A DNA stretch of 56,358 nucleotides from an uncultured Atopobiaceae bacterium (GTDB lineage Bacteria; Actinomycetota; Coriobacteriia; Coriobacteriales; Atopobiaceae). A program made the position numbers and the translations under genes. The DNA lies in contig CANQNP010000004.1 in NCBI GenBank assembly GCA_947625235.1, forward strand, positions 1 to 56,358. The letters run 5' to 3'. Position 1 is the stretch's first letter. Every line of letters starts with the position of its first letter. Positions 33,032 to 42,088 of this stretch are shown piece after piece. The notes beneath the pieces were generated by a model. The model was not told the origin of the DNA, searched no databases, and saw nothing but the letters and a program-made list of their open reading frames with translations.

Positions 33032-34681
33032 CTAGCCCTCGCTCGCCGCTCCGCCGGAAGCGGCGCGGCGATGGCGCCGCCTCGCGCGTCCGGGCTTCTT
33101 GTCGCCCTCGGCGCCCGTGGGCTGGCTGGCCTCCTGCGTCCGTGGCGGGCGCGTGCCCTCGGGCCTTGGCTGGGCCGCGTCGGGCTTTGCCTGGGCGGCG
33201 TCGGGCGCCTTGGATCCTCGCCTTCCGCGACGGCGACGCGGCTTCTTGGGCTGGCCCTCCTTGGATCCTCCCTCTGCGTTCGCGCTGCTCGCGGGCGCGT
33301 GCGGGGCCGTGGCCTCTCCGGGCTGCGCCGGCTTCTTCCGGCGCCTGCGCGAGCGCTTCTTCGGCGCCTCCCCGGTGGCCTTCGCCTCGTCTGCCTTCTG
33401 GGCTTCGGAGTTCTTCTGGGCCTCGGGGGCGGGCTGCGCCTTCCCCTCGCCCTTGCCACGACCACGACCCCTGCGCCTGCGCGAGCGACGGCTCTTCGTG
33501 GATGCGGCCTCGTCCTCCGCGCCCCTGGCCTCGGCGCCCTTGGCATCCCCTTCTTGGGCGCCCTGGGCCGCCTTGCGATGGCGGCGCTTGGCGCCACCCC
33601 CCTCTAAGGCGTCCTCGCCGCGCGCGCCCCTTGCCTCGGCGGGGGATTCGGCGGAGCGCGCGCGGCGACGTCGCTTCGACTTCTTGTCGTGCTCGTCGAT
33701 GAGCACGTCCTCGGGCGCGAGGTAGTCCTCGTTCTCGAGTTCCTCCTCGGCCTCGAGCTGGGCGAGCGCGAGCCGCACTTGCGCCGAATCGAGGGCCTCG
33801 AGCGCCTTGCGACTCACGCAGTCAGGGCGGCAGACGCTGTGGTTGCGCTCTGCCTGCTCGCGTGCCTGCTCGCTCGCCTCCATGCAGGCGATGGGCACCT
33901 TGAACGACTTGTTGTTCTCGAGGCGCAGCGTCACGGCCTCGCGCGGCGTGTCGAGCTCCGTCACGCGCGCCTCGCCCATCGGCGTCTGCACGCGGGCGTT
34001 CTTCTTCGGAGCACGGCTCTTGAACTCGCGGTAGGCGTCGTTCTCATAGCGAAGGCAGCACATGAGGCGCCCGCAGGCGCCGCTGATCTTCGGCGAGGAG
34101 AGCGGGAGGTCCTGGTCCTTGGCCATGCGGATGGTGACCGTGCCGAAGCCCTGCCCGAGCCGAGCACAGCAGAACTCCTGGCCGCAGTGCGCGATGCCGC
34201 CCATGATGGCGGACTGCTCGCGCGCGCCGAGCTGGTGCATGTCCACGCGCTGGTCGAGCCGCTGGGAGAGGTCGCGGGCGAGCGCGCGGAAATCCACGCG
34301 CCCCTCGCTCATGAAGTAGCAGACCACGCGCTCGAGCCCGAAGAGGTACTCCACGCCCACGGGCTTCATGGGAAGCTCGTGCGCCTGCACGGCCTCCTGG
34401 AAGACGGGAAGGGCCTGCTTGCCCTGCTCCTCGCGCTCGTCCGCAACCACGTCGTCCTCGTCCGTGGAGAGGCGAAGGATCGGCGCGAGCGCCTCGCCGC
34501 CGAGCTCCTCGTCGAGGCGCTCCTCGTCCCACTTCTCGGGAACGCCCGTGGCGATGCCGCGTTCCGTGCCGCGCGCCGTGGAGCAGATGACCGCGTCGCC
34601 GCGATGGATCTCGAGGTCGGAGGCATCGAACCAGAGATCGCGCGCCGCGTAGGGAAATTTCACCGAGCAGACGGTTGCCAT
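33032..34681 (-). CDS. ricT: PSP1/RicT family protein with long basic C-terminal tail
   Basis: Residues 1-275 are a PSP1 (RicT/YaaT) domain, with the conserved cysteines Cys166, 171, 172 and Cys203, 208, 209 (HCGQEFCC and CGRLMCC) that in Bacillus RicT take part in Fe-S binding of the Ric complex, a partner of RNase Y. From about residue 333 to 549 the protein is a disordered tail with clusters such as KRRRRAR, RRSRRRRGRGRG and KKRSRRRRKK, resembling RNA-binding tails of RNase E/G-type proteins. The usual RicT is about 275-400 residues. The start overlaps holB by 22 bases, in the conserved tmk-holB-ricT order. Confidence 0.9.
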   Translation of the reverse strand: MATVCSVKFPYAARDLWFDASDLEIHRGDAVICSTARGTERGIATGVPEKWDEERLDEELGGEALAPILRLSTDEDDVVADEREEQGKQALPVFQEAVQAHELPMKPVGVEYLFGLERVVCYFMSEGRVDFRALARDLSQRLDQRVDMHQLGAREQSAIMGGIAHCGQEFCCARLGQGFGTVTIRMAKDQDLPLSSPKISGACGRLMCCLRYENDAYREFKSRAPKKNARVQTPMGEARVTELDTPREAVTLRLENNKSFKVPIACMEASEQAREQAERNHSVCRPDCVSRKALEALDSAQVRLALAQLEAEEELENEDYLAPEDVLIDEHDKKSKRRRRARSAESPAEARGARGEDALEGGGAKRRHRKAAQGAQEGDAKGAEARGAEDEAASTKSRRSRRRRGRGRGKGEGKAQPAPEAQKNSEAQKADEAKATGEAPKKRSRRRRKKPAQPGEATAPHAPASSANAEGGSKEGQPKKPRRRRGRRGSKAPDAAQAKPDAAQPRPEGTRPPRTQEASQPTGAEGDKKPGRARRRHRRAASGGAASEG

Positions 34682-35817
34682 AAGGACTCCTTCAAGGAGA
34701 GGAAGAGCACCTGCAAGACGAGCACGGGCGTGGTCGAGCGATTGAGGTGGCGCGAGGCCCCCTCGCAGGCCTCGAGCGCTTCGAGGAGCGGCTCCTCGCC
34801 GCGCGCGGCGAGGGCCGCCACGAGATCCGGCGCGTCGGCGTTGAGGGGCGGCTCAGAGGTGCCCGCGCTCGTTGCGAGGGCGTCGCGAAGGAGCGTCTCC
34901 ACCTCGCGCACTGCCTCGGCAAGGGCGCGGCGCTCCGCCGCCGAGGTGGCGCGCTTCTTGCGATCCACGATGGCCTGGCGCGCGGTCTTCGTGAGGAAAT
35001 CCTCGAGTCCCTCGTCGTCCGCGTCGTCTCGCGCCTCGTCGTCCGCGGCACCCGCGTGGGCGCGCTCGACGACGCCCTCGGCGAGCGAGAGCGCGTCCCA
35101 ATCGCTCGGCGCCTCGGGGCGTGCGAGGAAGGCGCAGATGGCGCGCCTCGTCTCCTGCCTAGGCTCGCTTTGGAGGAAGGCCCGCGCCTGCGGAGCCGAC
35201 GAGGCGATCGCGAGCGCCATCCGCGCGCGCTCGGGCGCCTCGCCCGCGAGGAGCGCGCTTTCGGCGGCGCTCGGATCCGCCGCGGAGAACGGCACCACCG
35301 AGCAGCGGCTGCGAATGGTCTGGAGGACGGAATCGGCCGAGGGCGCGCAGAGGATGAAGACGACGTCCGAAGCGGGCTCCTCGAGGGTCTTGAGCAGCGC
35401 GTTTGCCGCCTGGATGCCGAGAGTGTCGGCCTCCTTCACCACATAGACCTTGCGCGTGGCCTCGATGGGCGTGAGCGCGGCGTCGGCGATGATCCCCTGC
35501 ACCTGCTCGAGGAGGTAGCCGCGGGTGGCCGAGAGCGGCTCGAGCACCTTCACATCGGGATGCGAGCCCCTCTCCACTCGCGCGCACTGCGCACACGGCG
35601 CCTCCGTCGAGCACCCGCCCTCGGGGCAGACGAGCGATTTCGCGAGCGCGAGCGCGGCATCCTCCACGAGCGCGCTTCCCGAGAAGAGGTACGCGTGCGA
35701 GATGCCCTGCGCGCCCCCCTCGCGCGCCACTCCCGCGCGCTCGGCGTCGAGGGAGCGCTCGAGGTAGGCGAGCACGCGGGGCTGGCCCGCAAGGACTTCG
35801 CGAAGCGGCGTGGCCAT
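34660..35817 (-). CDS. holB: DNA polymerase III delta-prime subunit
   Basis: The 385-residue clamp-loader subunit has the delta-prime pattern: degenerate P loop FSGSALVEDAALALA, a Cys4 zinc module (CPEGGC...CAQCARV), VLEPLSATRGYLLEQVQGI, the sensor segment KVYVVKEADTLGIQAANALLKTLEEP, and TIRSRCSVVPF. The degenerate Walker A is normal for delta-prime, which does not hydrolyse ATP. Start ATG overlaps the tmk stop by one base (TGATG); the 3' end overlaps ricT by 22 bases. Confidence 0.92.
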   Translation of the reverse strand: MATPLREVLAGQPRVLAYLERSLDAERAGVAREGGAQGISHAYLFSGSALVEDAALALAKSLVCPEGGCSTEAPCAQCARVERGSHPDVKVLEPLSATRGYLLEQVQGIIADAALTPIEATRKVYVVKEADTLGIQAANALLKTLEEPASDVVFILCAPSADSVLQTIRSRCSVVPFSAADPSAAESALLAGEAPERARMALAIASSAPQARAFLQSEPRQETRRAICAFLARPEAPSDWDALSLAEGVVERAHAGAADDEARDDADDEGLEDFLTKTARQAIVDRKKRATSAAERRALAEAVREVETLLRDALATSAGTSEPPLNADAPDLVAALAARGEEPLLEALEACEGASRHLNRSTTPVLVLQVLFLSLKESLWQPSAR

Positions 35818-36446
35818 CACGCGCACTCCTCCCCGAAACGCGCGGAGATCGCGTCCTCCACGAGCGCGAAGGTCCTGCCTCTCGTGCCCGATGCGTCGAT
35901 CACGCGCACGCGCTCCCCCTCGGCCTCCGCGAGGGCGAGGTAGGCCTTGCGCACGGTCTCGGCGAAGGCGTTTCCCTCGCGCTCGATGCGGTCCGGCTCC
36001 TCGCCACGGCGCCGGGTCGCCTCCTCGACGGGGAGGTCGAAGACGAGGGTGAGGTCGGGGGCGACGCCAAGCGAGCCGAGCTCGTTTGCCCTCCGGATGA
36101 AGTCCGCGTCGATGGCGCGGCCCCCGCCTTGGTAGGCGGTGGTGGAATCGAAGAAGCGGTCGGTGAGCACCCACGCGCCTCGCTCGAGCGCCGGGCGTAT
36201 GACCTCCGCCACGAGCTGGGCGCGTGCCGCCTCGTAGAGCAGGAGCTCGCACTCCCGGGCCATCTCGGAGTTCTCAGGGTCGAGCAGAAGGGCGCGGATC
36301 TCCTCGGAGAGGCGGGTGGAGCCGGGATCGCGCACGAGCACGACCTCACGTCCCCGTCCCTCGAGCTCCTTCGCCAAGCGCGCGACATGGGTGGACTTGC
36401 CGCTCCCGTCGATCCCCTCGAAGCTCACGAATCGTCCGTGCGCCAT
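35817..36446 (-). CDS. tmk: Thymidylate kinase
   Basis: The 209-residue enzyme phosphorylates dTMP to dTDP. It begins GRFVSFEGIDGSGKSTHVARL (P loop), and has VRDPGSTRLSEEIRALLL and DRFFDSTTAYQGGGR, the DR(Y/F) and lid-region motifs of the family. The ATG at 36446 is chosen because GGAGG lies just upstream and the P loop follows; the open frame upstream belongs to the topA tail region. It lies 17 bases after topA and overlaps holB by one base. Confidence 0.95.
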   Translation of the reverse strand: MAHGRFVSFEGIDGSGKSTHVARLAKELEGRGREVVLVRDPGSTRLSEEIRALLLDPENSEMARECELLLYEAARAQLVAEVIRPALERGAWVLTDRFFDSTTAYQGGGRAIDADFIRRANELGSLGVAPDLTLVFDLPVEEATRRRGEEPDRIEREGNAFAETVRKAYLALAEAEGERVRVIDASGTRGRTFALVEDAISARFGEECA

Positions 36447-36463
36447 GTCCACCTCCTCATCTC

Positions 36464-38971
36464 CTATGAGCGACGTCTCCTCGAAGACGACGTCTTCGCG
36501 TGCGAAGACGCCCTGCCCCGCGAGGCGCCGCGCCTCTTGGACGCGCGCTTCTCGCGATCGGGACACTCTAGATTAGGACAGAGCTCCCACGGACCGCGAT
36601 CGGTTTTCACGGAAACGATCGGGGCACCACACGCCGGACACGTCTTGCCGGTGGCGGAGAGCGCGCCGCGCGCGGGAAGCGGGTATGACGTGCCGCACTC
36701 CTCGTAGTGCTCGCAGCGGATGAACCGCTTGCCCGTGCGCTCGGACTTGTGGGCGATGAGCTTTCCCTCGCGTCCCTCGGCGGCGCACGTGGGGCACTCC
36801 CCCACCACCACGTCGGGCTCCTCGTTCGTGGCGCAGCGTGGGTTCACGCAGGTCTCATAGGGGCGCGAGCGGAAGGGCCGTACGCGGATCCTCGGCGCAC
36901 CGCACACCGGGCACGGATCGTCGAGGGGCTCGATGCGCCCGTTCGGCACGGGGTACGTGACGTCGCAGTCCGGCCACCCCATGCAGCCGATGAAGCGGCT
37001 CTTGGTCTTCGGGGAGTTCTTCACCACGAGGTCCTTGCCGCACTTCGGACACGCGCCCACGCGCGCATCGGCGACCACGGCGTCGGCGATGGAGGTGGCG
37101 AGGTCGTCCTTATGGGTGATGAGCTCGGCGAGCTGGCTGGCGAGGAGCTCGCGCGACGTCTCCACGACGCGCTCTTCGGTGTCCTTGCCCAAGGCCACCT
37201 CGCTCATGGAATCCTCGAGCTCGCTCGTCATCTGCGGCGTGGTGATCCTCGGGGCGTACGCGTCGAGCGCGGCGATGATGGCCATGCCGAGCTGGCTCGG
37301 CACGAGCGGATCGTCCTTCAGGTAGTTCACCGAGATCAGGCGATCGATGATGGAGGCGCGCGTGGACTTCGTGCCGAGGCCGCGCTTCTCCATCTCCTGG
37401 ATGAGGCGACCCTGCGAGTAACGCGCGGGCGGCTCGGTCTGCTTCGCCTCGAGCGTGAGGTCCTCCACGCGCACCTCGTCGCCCTCGGCGAGCTCGGGCA
37501 GGATCTCGTCCTTCTTCTGCCCGAAGTGGTAGATCTCGCGATAGCCCGGGACCTTCAAGACGTCGCCCTTCGCGCGGAAGGGCTCGCCGGCGACGTCGAG
37601 CTCCACGGTGGTGCCCTCGATGGTGGCGGGCCCCATGAGCGTGGCGAGGAAGCGGCGCGCGATGAGGTCGTAGAGCCTCAGCTCCTGGCCCGAGAGCTTG
37701 CCGGCGTCAGCCGCCGCCGTGGGGTAGATGGGCGGGTGGTCGGTCGTCTGCTGCTTGCCGCGCGTGGCGGTGATCTTCGGCTGCTCGAGGAGGCGATCGC
37801 ACACCTTCGAGTACGCGTCCACCTTCCCGAGCGTGCGCACGCAGTCGGCGAGGTCGAGCGAGGGCGGGTAGACCGTGTTGTCCACGCGCGGGTACGAGAT
37901 GAAGCCGTTCATGTAGAGCGATTCCGCGAGGCGCATGGTGCGACCGGGCGCGATGCCGATGGAGGCGGCCGCGGCTTGGAGCGAGGTGGTGTTGAAGGGC
38001 GCGGGCGGACGCTGCGTGCGGCTCTTCTTCGCCACGGAGCGCACCACGCCCGAGGTGGCGTCCCTCACGTGGCCGAAGGCGGCGTTCGCCGCCGCCTCAT
38101 CCTTGAACTGGCCCTTCGCGTGGGAGATCTTGAAGGCCTCTCCGTCCTTTTCCGCCTGGCCGGTGATGACCCAAAAGTCCTCGGGCACGAACGCGAGGCG
38201 CTCCTTCTCGCGCTCCACCACGAGCGCGAGCGTGGGGGTCTGCACGCGGCCGGCGCTCCGCACGTTGCCGAAGCCGCCGCGCTTGGCCACCGTGAGGTAG
38301 CGCGTGAGGACCGCGCCCCAGATGAGGTCGATCTCCTGGCGGCTCTCGCCCGCGGCCGCGAGGTCGCGGTCCACCTCGACGAGGTTCGTGAAGGCGTGCT
38401 CTATCTCGGCCTTCGTGTAGGCGGAGTAGCGGGCGCGCTCGGCGGGGAGATTCGGGGCCGCCTCGTGCACCTGGTCGAGCGCGTCGGCGCCGATGAGCTC
38501 GCCCTCGCGGTCGAAGTCCGTGGCCACGATCACGCGGTCCGCCTTGTTCGCGAGGTTCTTGAGCGCGCGGATGATCTGGCGCTCGGCGGGCTTCTTCTCC
38601 ACCGGCGACCACACGAGGTACGGAAGCGAATCGAGGTTCCAGCCCTTGAGCGAGACACCGTCCTCTTGGTAGGGCTTCCGCTTGCTCGCGAAGGGCGGGT
38701 GCGCGAGGCCGTCGGGAAGGTCGGCGGGCATGACCTCGCCCTCCTCGTCGACGGCGAACCAGCCCTCGGCGTCGGTGAACTTCAGTTCCTCGGGAAAATC
38801 GGGCTCGAGGATGTGGCCCTTGAGCCCGATCGTCACCCATTCCTCGCCATCGCGCTCGAAGCGATAGACGGGCACCCCGTAGACGCTGTCCTTCTTGGGC
38901 GCGCCACCCTTCGCGAGCAGCCGCGAGATCTGGCGCGACGCGTCGCTCTTCTCGGTAATCACAAGCCGCAT
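36464..38971 (-). CDS. topA: DNA topoisomerase I, archaeal-type
   Basis: The 835-residue type IA topoisomerase relaxes negative supercoils. The Toprim domain starts MRLVITEKSDASRQI and contains ATDFDREGELIG; the active-site tyrosine is Tyr360 in NGFISYPRVDN; LIQEMEKRGLGTKSTRA follows, and at least four C-terminal zinc-ribbon-like modules (CPKCG, CPVCG, CPTC, CPACG) precede an Arg/Ser-rich tail. The N-terminus and the phrase YPRVDNTVYPPSLDL match archaeal-type topoisomerase I more than the E. coli-type, which begins with a VIVESPAKAKTI-like motif. AGAGGGAA precedes the ATG at 38971. First gene of the topA-tmk-holB-ricT cluster. Confidence 0.93.
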   Translation of the reverse strand: MRLVITEKSDASRQISRLLAKGGAPKKDSVYGVPVYRFERDGEEWVTIGLKGHILEPDFPEELKFTDAEGWFAVDEEGEVMPADLPDGLAHPPFASKRKPYQEDGVSLKGWNLDSLPYLVWSPVEKKPAERQIIRALKNLANKADRVIVATDFDREGELIGADALDQVHEAAPNLPAERARYSAYTKAEIEHAFTNLVEVDRDLAAAGESRQEIDLIWGAVLTRYLTVAKRGGFGNVRSAGRVQTPTLALVVEREKERLAFVPEDFWVITGQAEKDGEAFKISHAKGQFKDEAAANAAFGHVRDATSGVVRSVAKKSRTQRPPAPFNTTSLQAAAASIGIAPGRTMRLAESLYMNGFISYPRVDNTVYPPSLDLADCVRTLGKVDAYSKVCDRLLEQPKITATRGKQQTTDHPPIYPTAAADAGKLSGQELRLYDLIARRFLATLMGPATIEGTTVELDVAGEPFRAKGDVLKVPGYREIYHFGQKKDEILPELAEGDEVRVEDLTLEAKQTEPPARYSQGRLIQEMEKRGLGTKSTRASIIDRLISVNYLKDDPLVPSQLGMAIIAALDAYAPRITTPQMTSELEDSMSEVALGKDTEERVVETSRELLASQLAELITHKDDLATSIADAVVADARVGACPKCGKDLVVKNSPKTKSRFIGCMGWPDCDVTYPVPNGRIEPLDDPCPVCGAPRIRVRPFRSRPYETCVNPRCATNEEPDVVVGECPTCAAEGREGKLIAHKSERTGKRFIRCEHYEECGTSYPLPARGALSATGKTCPACGAPIVSVKTDRGPWELCPNLECPDREKRASKRRGASRGRASSHAKTSSSRRRRS

Positions 38972-39053
38972 ATGCGTTCCCTCTTGCGTTCGTCGGATGC
39001 GCGGGCGGCCGTCGCACTTTATATAGAGCACGGCCCCCTCATGAGCGCGCCCT

Positions 39054-39081
39054 ACTATACCCACTCGCAAGGACGGCGCAA
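39054..39081 (-). promoter_or_regulatory. Putative promoter of topA
   Basis: On the minus strand TTGCGC (39081-39076) and TATAGT (39059-39054) are separated by 16 bases, about 80 bases before the topA start. A second AT-rich element, TATATAAA, lies at about 39025-39018 and could be an alternative -10. Confidence 0.45.
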
Positions 39082-39107
39082 TGGAGGTCACGAACACGCC
39101 AGATTCG

Positions 39108-39126
39108 GCCCAACACCGTGTTGGGC
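39108..39126. promoter_or_regulatory. 19-base palindrome between tatC and topA
   Basis: GCCCAACAC and GTGTTGGGC are perfect complements around a single central base, just upstream of the putative topA promoter and 28 bases after the tatC stop. It may be an operator or, as a hairpin with a short loop, a weak terminator for tatAC; no T run follows. Confidence 0.45.
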
Positions 39127-39153
39127 GGGCGCACGGCGCGACGCGTGCGCGCC

Positions 39154-39945
39154 TCACGCCTCTTCGATATCGCGATTCGAGTAGTCCTCGCGCGTCCACT
39201 TGAGCGCGGCCTTGCCGTCCTTCGCCACGATGATGTAGCGCGCCACGGCAAGCGAGATCTCGTAGAGGAGCACGAGCGCCGCGAACATGAAGAACATCGT
39301 CACCGGCGAGGCGTCCGGCGTCGTGAAGGCCGAGAGCACGAGGAGGCCGATGTAGATGAAGCGCCAGTTCTCGCGGAAGAACTTGTACGGCACGAGGTGG
39401 AAGATCGAGAGGTAGAAGATCACGAGCGGAAGCTCGAAGCCGAGCCCGAAGCCGAGCTCGAGGAGCATCATGATGTTGAGGTAGTCCTCGGCGTTGGGGA
39501 TGACCGTCGCGAAGGCCACGGATTGCTCGACCATCCACCCCACGGCCGTGGGCAGGATGACGAAGTAGCAGAACACCATGCCGATGAGAAAGAGCACCAC
39601 GAAGGCCGCGACGGTGGGCACGACCCAGCGCCTTTCGTTGGGCTTCAGCGCGGGAAGCGTGAAGGCCATGATCTCCCAGATGATGATCGGCAGGCAGATG
39701 ATCACCGAGCAGAAGAACGCCACCTTGAAGCGGATGGTGAAGCCGCCGAGCGAGCTGAAGATGGCGAGCTGGCCGTCGTTTGGCAGGAAGCGGCGCACGG
39801 GGTCGAGGAAGATCTCGATGATCGTGGGCGTGGCCATGTAGACGACCACGGCGCACACCACGACCGCCGCGACAATGATGGTGAACCTGCGGCGAAGCTC
39901 GCCGAGGTGGTCCATGAGGGGCATGCGCGCGGGGCCGATGGGCAT
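39154..39945 (-). CDS. tatC: Sec-independent protein translocase TatC
   Basis: The 263-residue polytopic membrane protein binds twin-arginine signal peptides and is the core of the Tat translocase. Conserved features are MPLMDHLGELRRRF at the N-terminus, FKVAFFCSVIICLPIIIWEIMAFTLPALKPNER, and the FELPLVIFYL segment in the middle, with six predicted membrane helices. The start follows the tatA stop codon without any spacer (TAGATG). Confidence 0.96.
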   Translation of the reverse strand: MPIGPARMPLMDHLGELRRRFTIIVAAVVVCAVVVYMATPTIIEIFLDPVRRFLPNDGQLAIFSSLGGFTIRFKVAFFCSVIICLPIIIWEIMAFTLPALKPNERRWVVPTVAAFVVLFLIGMVFCYFVILPTAVGWMVEQSVAFATVIPNAEDYLNIMMLLELGFGLGFELPLVIFYLSIFHLVPYKFFRENWRFIYIGLLVLSAFTTPDASPVTMFFMFAALVLLYEISLAVARYIIVAKDGKAALKWTREDYSNRDIEEA

Positions 39946-40551
39946 CTATGCCTCCTCGCCCTCGGCGCTCGAGCCGGCCTGCGGCTCAGGATCAGCGGCG
40001 GGTGCGTCGGCTGTCTCGGGCTCAGCATCGGATGCGGCCCCATCACGTGCGCTGAGGCCCCAGATGGAGGCGACGCTCGGCGCAGCCGGTTCCTCCTCCA
40101 CGAGCGCCTCGGTGGCCTCGCGCGTTTCCGCGGCCTCAGGCGCATCCGCGGGCGCTGCCGCCGAATCCTCGGCCTCCGCTACCCCCTCTGCGGCCTCGGC
40201 GGCCTTCGCGGCCTTCTCGGCCGCGAGGCGCGCGCGACGCTCGGCGAAGGTCTCCTTGGAGCGATCGGCGAGGTTCGCCTTGTCCTCCTCGGCGGTGATG
40301 GGAGACGCGGTACTCGCGGTCGCAGCCGCACCCGCAGCGCTCGCCGCTCCCGCCGCAGTGGCGTTCGCGGATTGGGAGATGGGGTCGATGACCTCGCTCT
40401 TCACGACCTTCGTCACGCTGTCGGAGGCCTGGCGGAACTGGCGGATGCCCCGCCCGATCGTGCGGCCCATGCTCGGCAGCTTGTCGGGCCCGAAGAGCAG
40501 GAAGGCAAAGATGAGAATGAGGACGAACTCGGTGTCGCCGATGCCAAACAC
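39946..40551 (-). CDS. tatA: Sec-independent protein translocase TatA/TatB-type subunit
   Basis: The 201-residue protein has a very short N-terminus, MFGIGDTEFVLILIFAFLLFGPDKLPSMGRTIGRGI, giving one membrane helix (about 7-22), the FGPDKLP hinge and an amphipathic helix, then a long Ala/Glu-rich, probably disordered, acidic tail (about 70-201). It forms the pore or partner of TatC. The Glu at residue 8 and the GPDKLP motif are TatA/TatB-like; with only one such gene beside tatC it may serve both functions. The tail is longer than in most TatA proteins. Confidence 0.9.
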   Translation of the reverse strand: MFGIGDTEFVLILIFAFLLFGPDKLPSMGRTIGRGIRQFRQASDSVTKVVKSEVIDPISQSANATAAGAASAAGAAATASTASPITAEEDKANLADRSKETFAERRARLAAEKAAKAAEAAEGVAEAEDSAAAPADAPEAAETREATEALVEEEPAAPSVASIWGLSARDGAASDAEPETADAPAADPEPQAGSSAEGEEA

Positions 40552-40652
40552 GCGTCCCCCCTCTCCTCTCTCAGGCCGAAGACTCTAGCAGTGTAGCGGC
40601 TAGCTCGGCCTTTTCCAAAACAACGTTTGAGGGGGAGGGGAAGCGCGGGACG

Positions 40653-40967
40653 CTAGCCCTCTTGGACGTGGAACTCGGTGCCCACGCCGAGGAGCGTGAG
40701 CACGCGAAGGACGTTCGGCTGGGGCTTCGAGAGGGTCATCTCGCCGCCCGCCTCCGACATCTTGTGCGCGGCGCCCACGAGTACGCCGATGCCCGTGGAA
40801 TCGATGTAGGGCACGCTCGCCATCGAGACGTCAACGCTCTTCACGCCGTCATCGACGAGGCCCTCGAGGACCTCCGAAAGCTCGCTTGCGTTCGAGACGT
40901 CGACTTCGCCTGCGACATCGACGTGCGCACGAGTGTCATCGACGGTGGTGTGAATGGTGAGGCTCAT
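40653..40967 (-). CDS. STAS-domain anti-sigma factor antagonist
   Basis: The 104-residue single-domain protein has the SpoIIAA/RsbV fold pattern, with the phosphorylation site YIDSTGIGVLV (Ser57) and the C-terminal VLRVLTLLGVGTEF. Such proteins release a sigma factor by binding its anti-sigma kinase; no kinase or sigma gene is in view, so the partner is unknown. The ATG at 40967 is preferred to one at 41000 because AAGGGG lies upstream and the STAS fold begins at SLTIHTTVDD. It is a single gene between tatA and the TPR gene. Confidence 0.88.
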   Translation of the reverse strand: MSLTIHTTVDDTRAHVDVAGEVDVSNASELSEVLEGLVDDGVKSVDVSMASVPYIDSTGIGVLVGAAHKMSEAGGEMTLSKPQPNVLRVLTLLGVGTEFHVQEG

Positions 40968-41043
40968 GGTGTCAAACCCCTTCCATCGTTGCTCGGGCAC
41001 GGCATCGCGCCATGCGACCGCCGGTCTGAAAGCATTTTAAGGT

Positions 41044-41895
41044 TTATGAGTTTTCGCCCTCGCCAGTTTCGGCGTCGGACCCGTCGGTGGTCGAAGAACC
41101 ATCGCCTGCGGCCGAATCATCGCCCGCATCGTCCTCATCCACCGTCACCTCGGCGCTCTCCGGAGGGTTCTGGAGCGATTCGATCTGCTGCTCGCAGTAG
41201 CTCTTCACGCCGAGCGCGTCGTCGGGGTCGGCCGCCGCGCCCTTCTCGTAGCACTCGATGGCTTGGTCGGTGGAGCCCTGGGACGCGTAGATCATGCCGA
41301 GGTTGGCCCACGCGGAGGCGAAGTCCGTCTTCTCGGCGAGGTCCTCGAGCGAGGTGATCGCCTGCGCGGAGTTGCCGGTGTAGTAGTCGCAGAGCGCCTC
41401 GGAGACGGCCGCCTGCTTGGCCTCCTCGGAATCGGTGTTGCCCACGAGCTCGAGGTACGCGGCGTAGGCGTTCTTGGCCTCGCCGAAGACGCGCTCGACC
41501 TCGGCCTGGAAGTCCTCCGTGCCGGCGAACATCTGCGCGTAGCTCCCCCATTGGAAATACGTGTTCGCGAGCTCGAGCTGGGCGTCCTGGTTCGTGGGGT
41601 CGGCGGCGAGCTCGCCTTGGAGCTCGTCGACGAGCGGCTGGTAGCGCTCTTGGAATCCCTCGACCGTGGTGGGGATGGATTCCGAGGTGGAGGGCTGCGC
41701 GAAGATCTGCGCGAGCGAGGGGAGCATGAGGCCGAGCGCCACGATGACGGAGATCACGATGACGGCGATCTCCTTGGCGGAGCGCTTCTTCTTGCCCGCC
41801 TTCTGCGCGACGAGCTCTTCCTGCTGCTTCTTGTAACGAGCGCGCTGGGCGGCGACGGTTTGCTTGTTGCGCTTCTTGGGCCGCTTGGTAGCCAT
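41044..41895 (-). CDS. Membrane-anchored tetratricopeptide-repeat protein
   Basis: The 283-residue protein has a strongly basic, Gln/Lys-rich N-terminus (1-41), one membrane helix (about 42-64) and an exported part with TPR-like repeats: DAQLELANTYFQWGSYAQM, a middle helical pair, and ASAWANLGMIYASQGSTDQAIECYEKGAAADPDD. The last 45 residues are acidic and Gly/Ser-rich. It is likely a scaffold on the outer side of the membrane; no enzymatic motif is seen. The ATG at 41895 begins a typical lysine-rich lead-in. Confidence 0.82.
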   Translation of the reverse strand: MATKRPKKRNKQTVAAQRARYKKQQEELVAQKAGKKKRSAKEIAVIVISVIVALGLMLPSLAQIFAQPSTSESIPTTVEGFQERYQPLVDELQGELAADPTNQDAQLELANTYFQWGSYAQMFAGTEDFQAEVERVFGEAKNAYAAYLELVGNTDSEEAKQAAVSEALCDYYTGNSAQAITSLEDLAEKTDFASAWANLGMIYASQGSTDQAIECYEKGAAADPDDALGVKSYCEQQIESLQNPPESAEVTVDEDDAGDDSAAGDGSSTTDGSDAETGEGENS

Positions 41896-42088
41896 ATGAA
41901 CGAGAACCCTCCCCGTCGCACGCCCACGACGGGGCGTGCGGTGTTGTCGCGTCCGAAAGTTCCTTCAGAAAGTCCAAAGGGAAAGCGTACACGTTTGCAC
42001 GCCCTCGTGTCCCGCGCCATGCGAAGAGATCGCGATTCATCCACGCCTCGTGCGCGCGCGGCGCCCCCCCGGCTCGGGAAGCGCTCCC

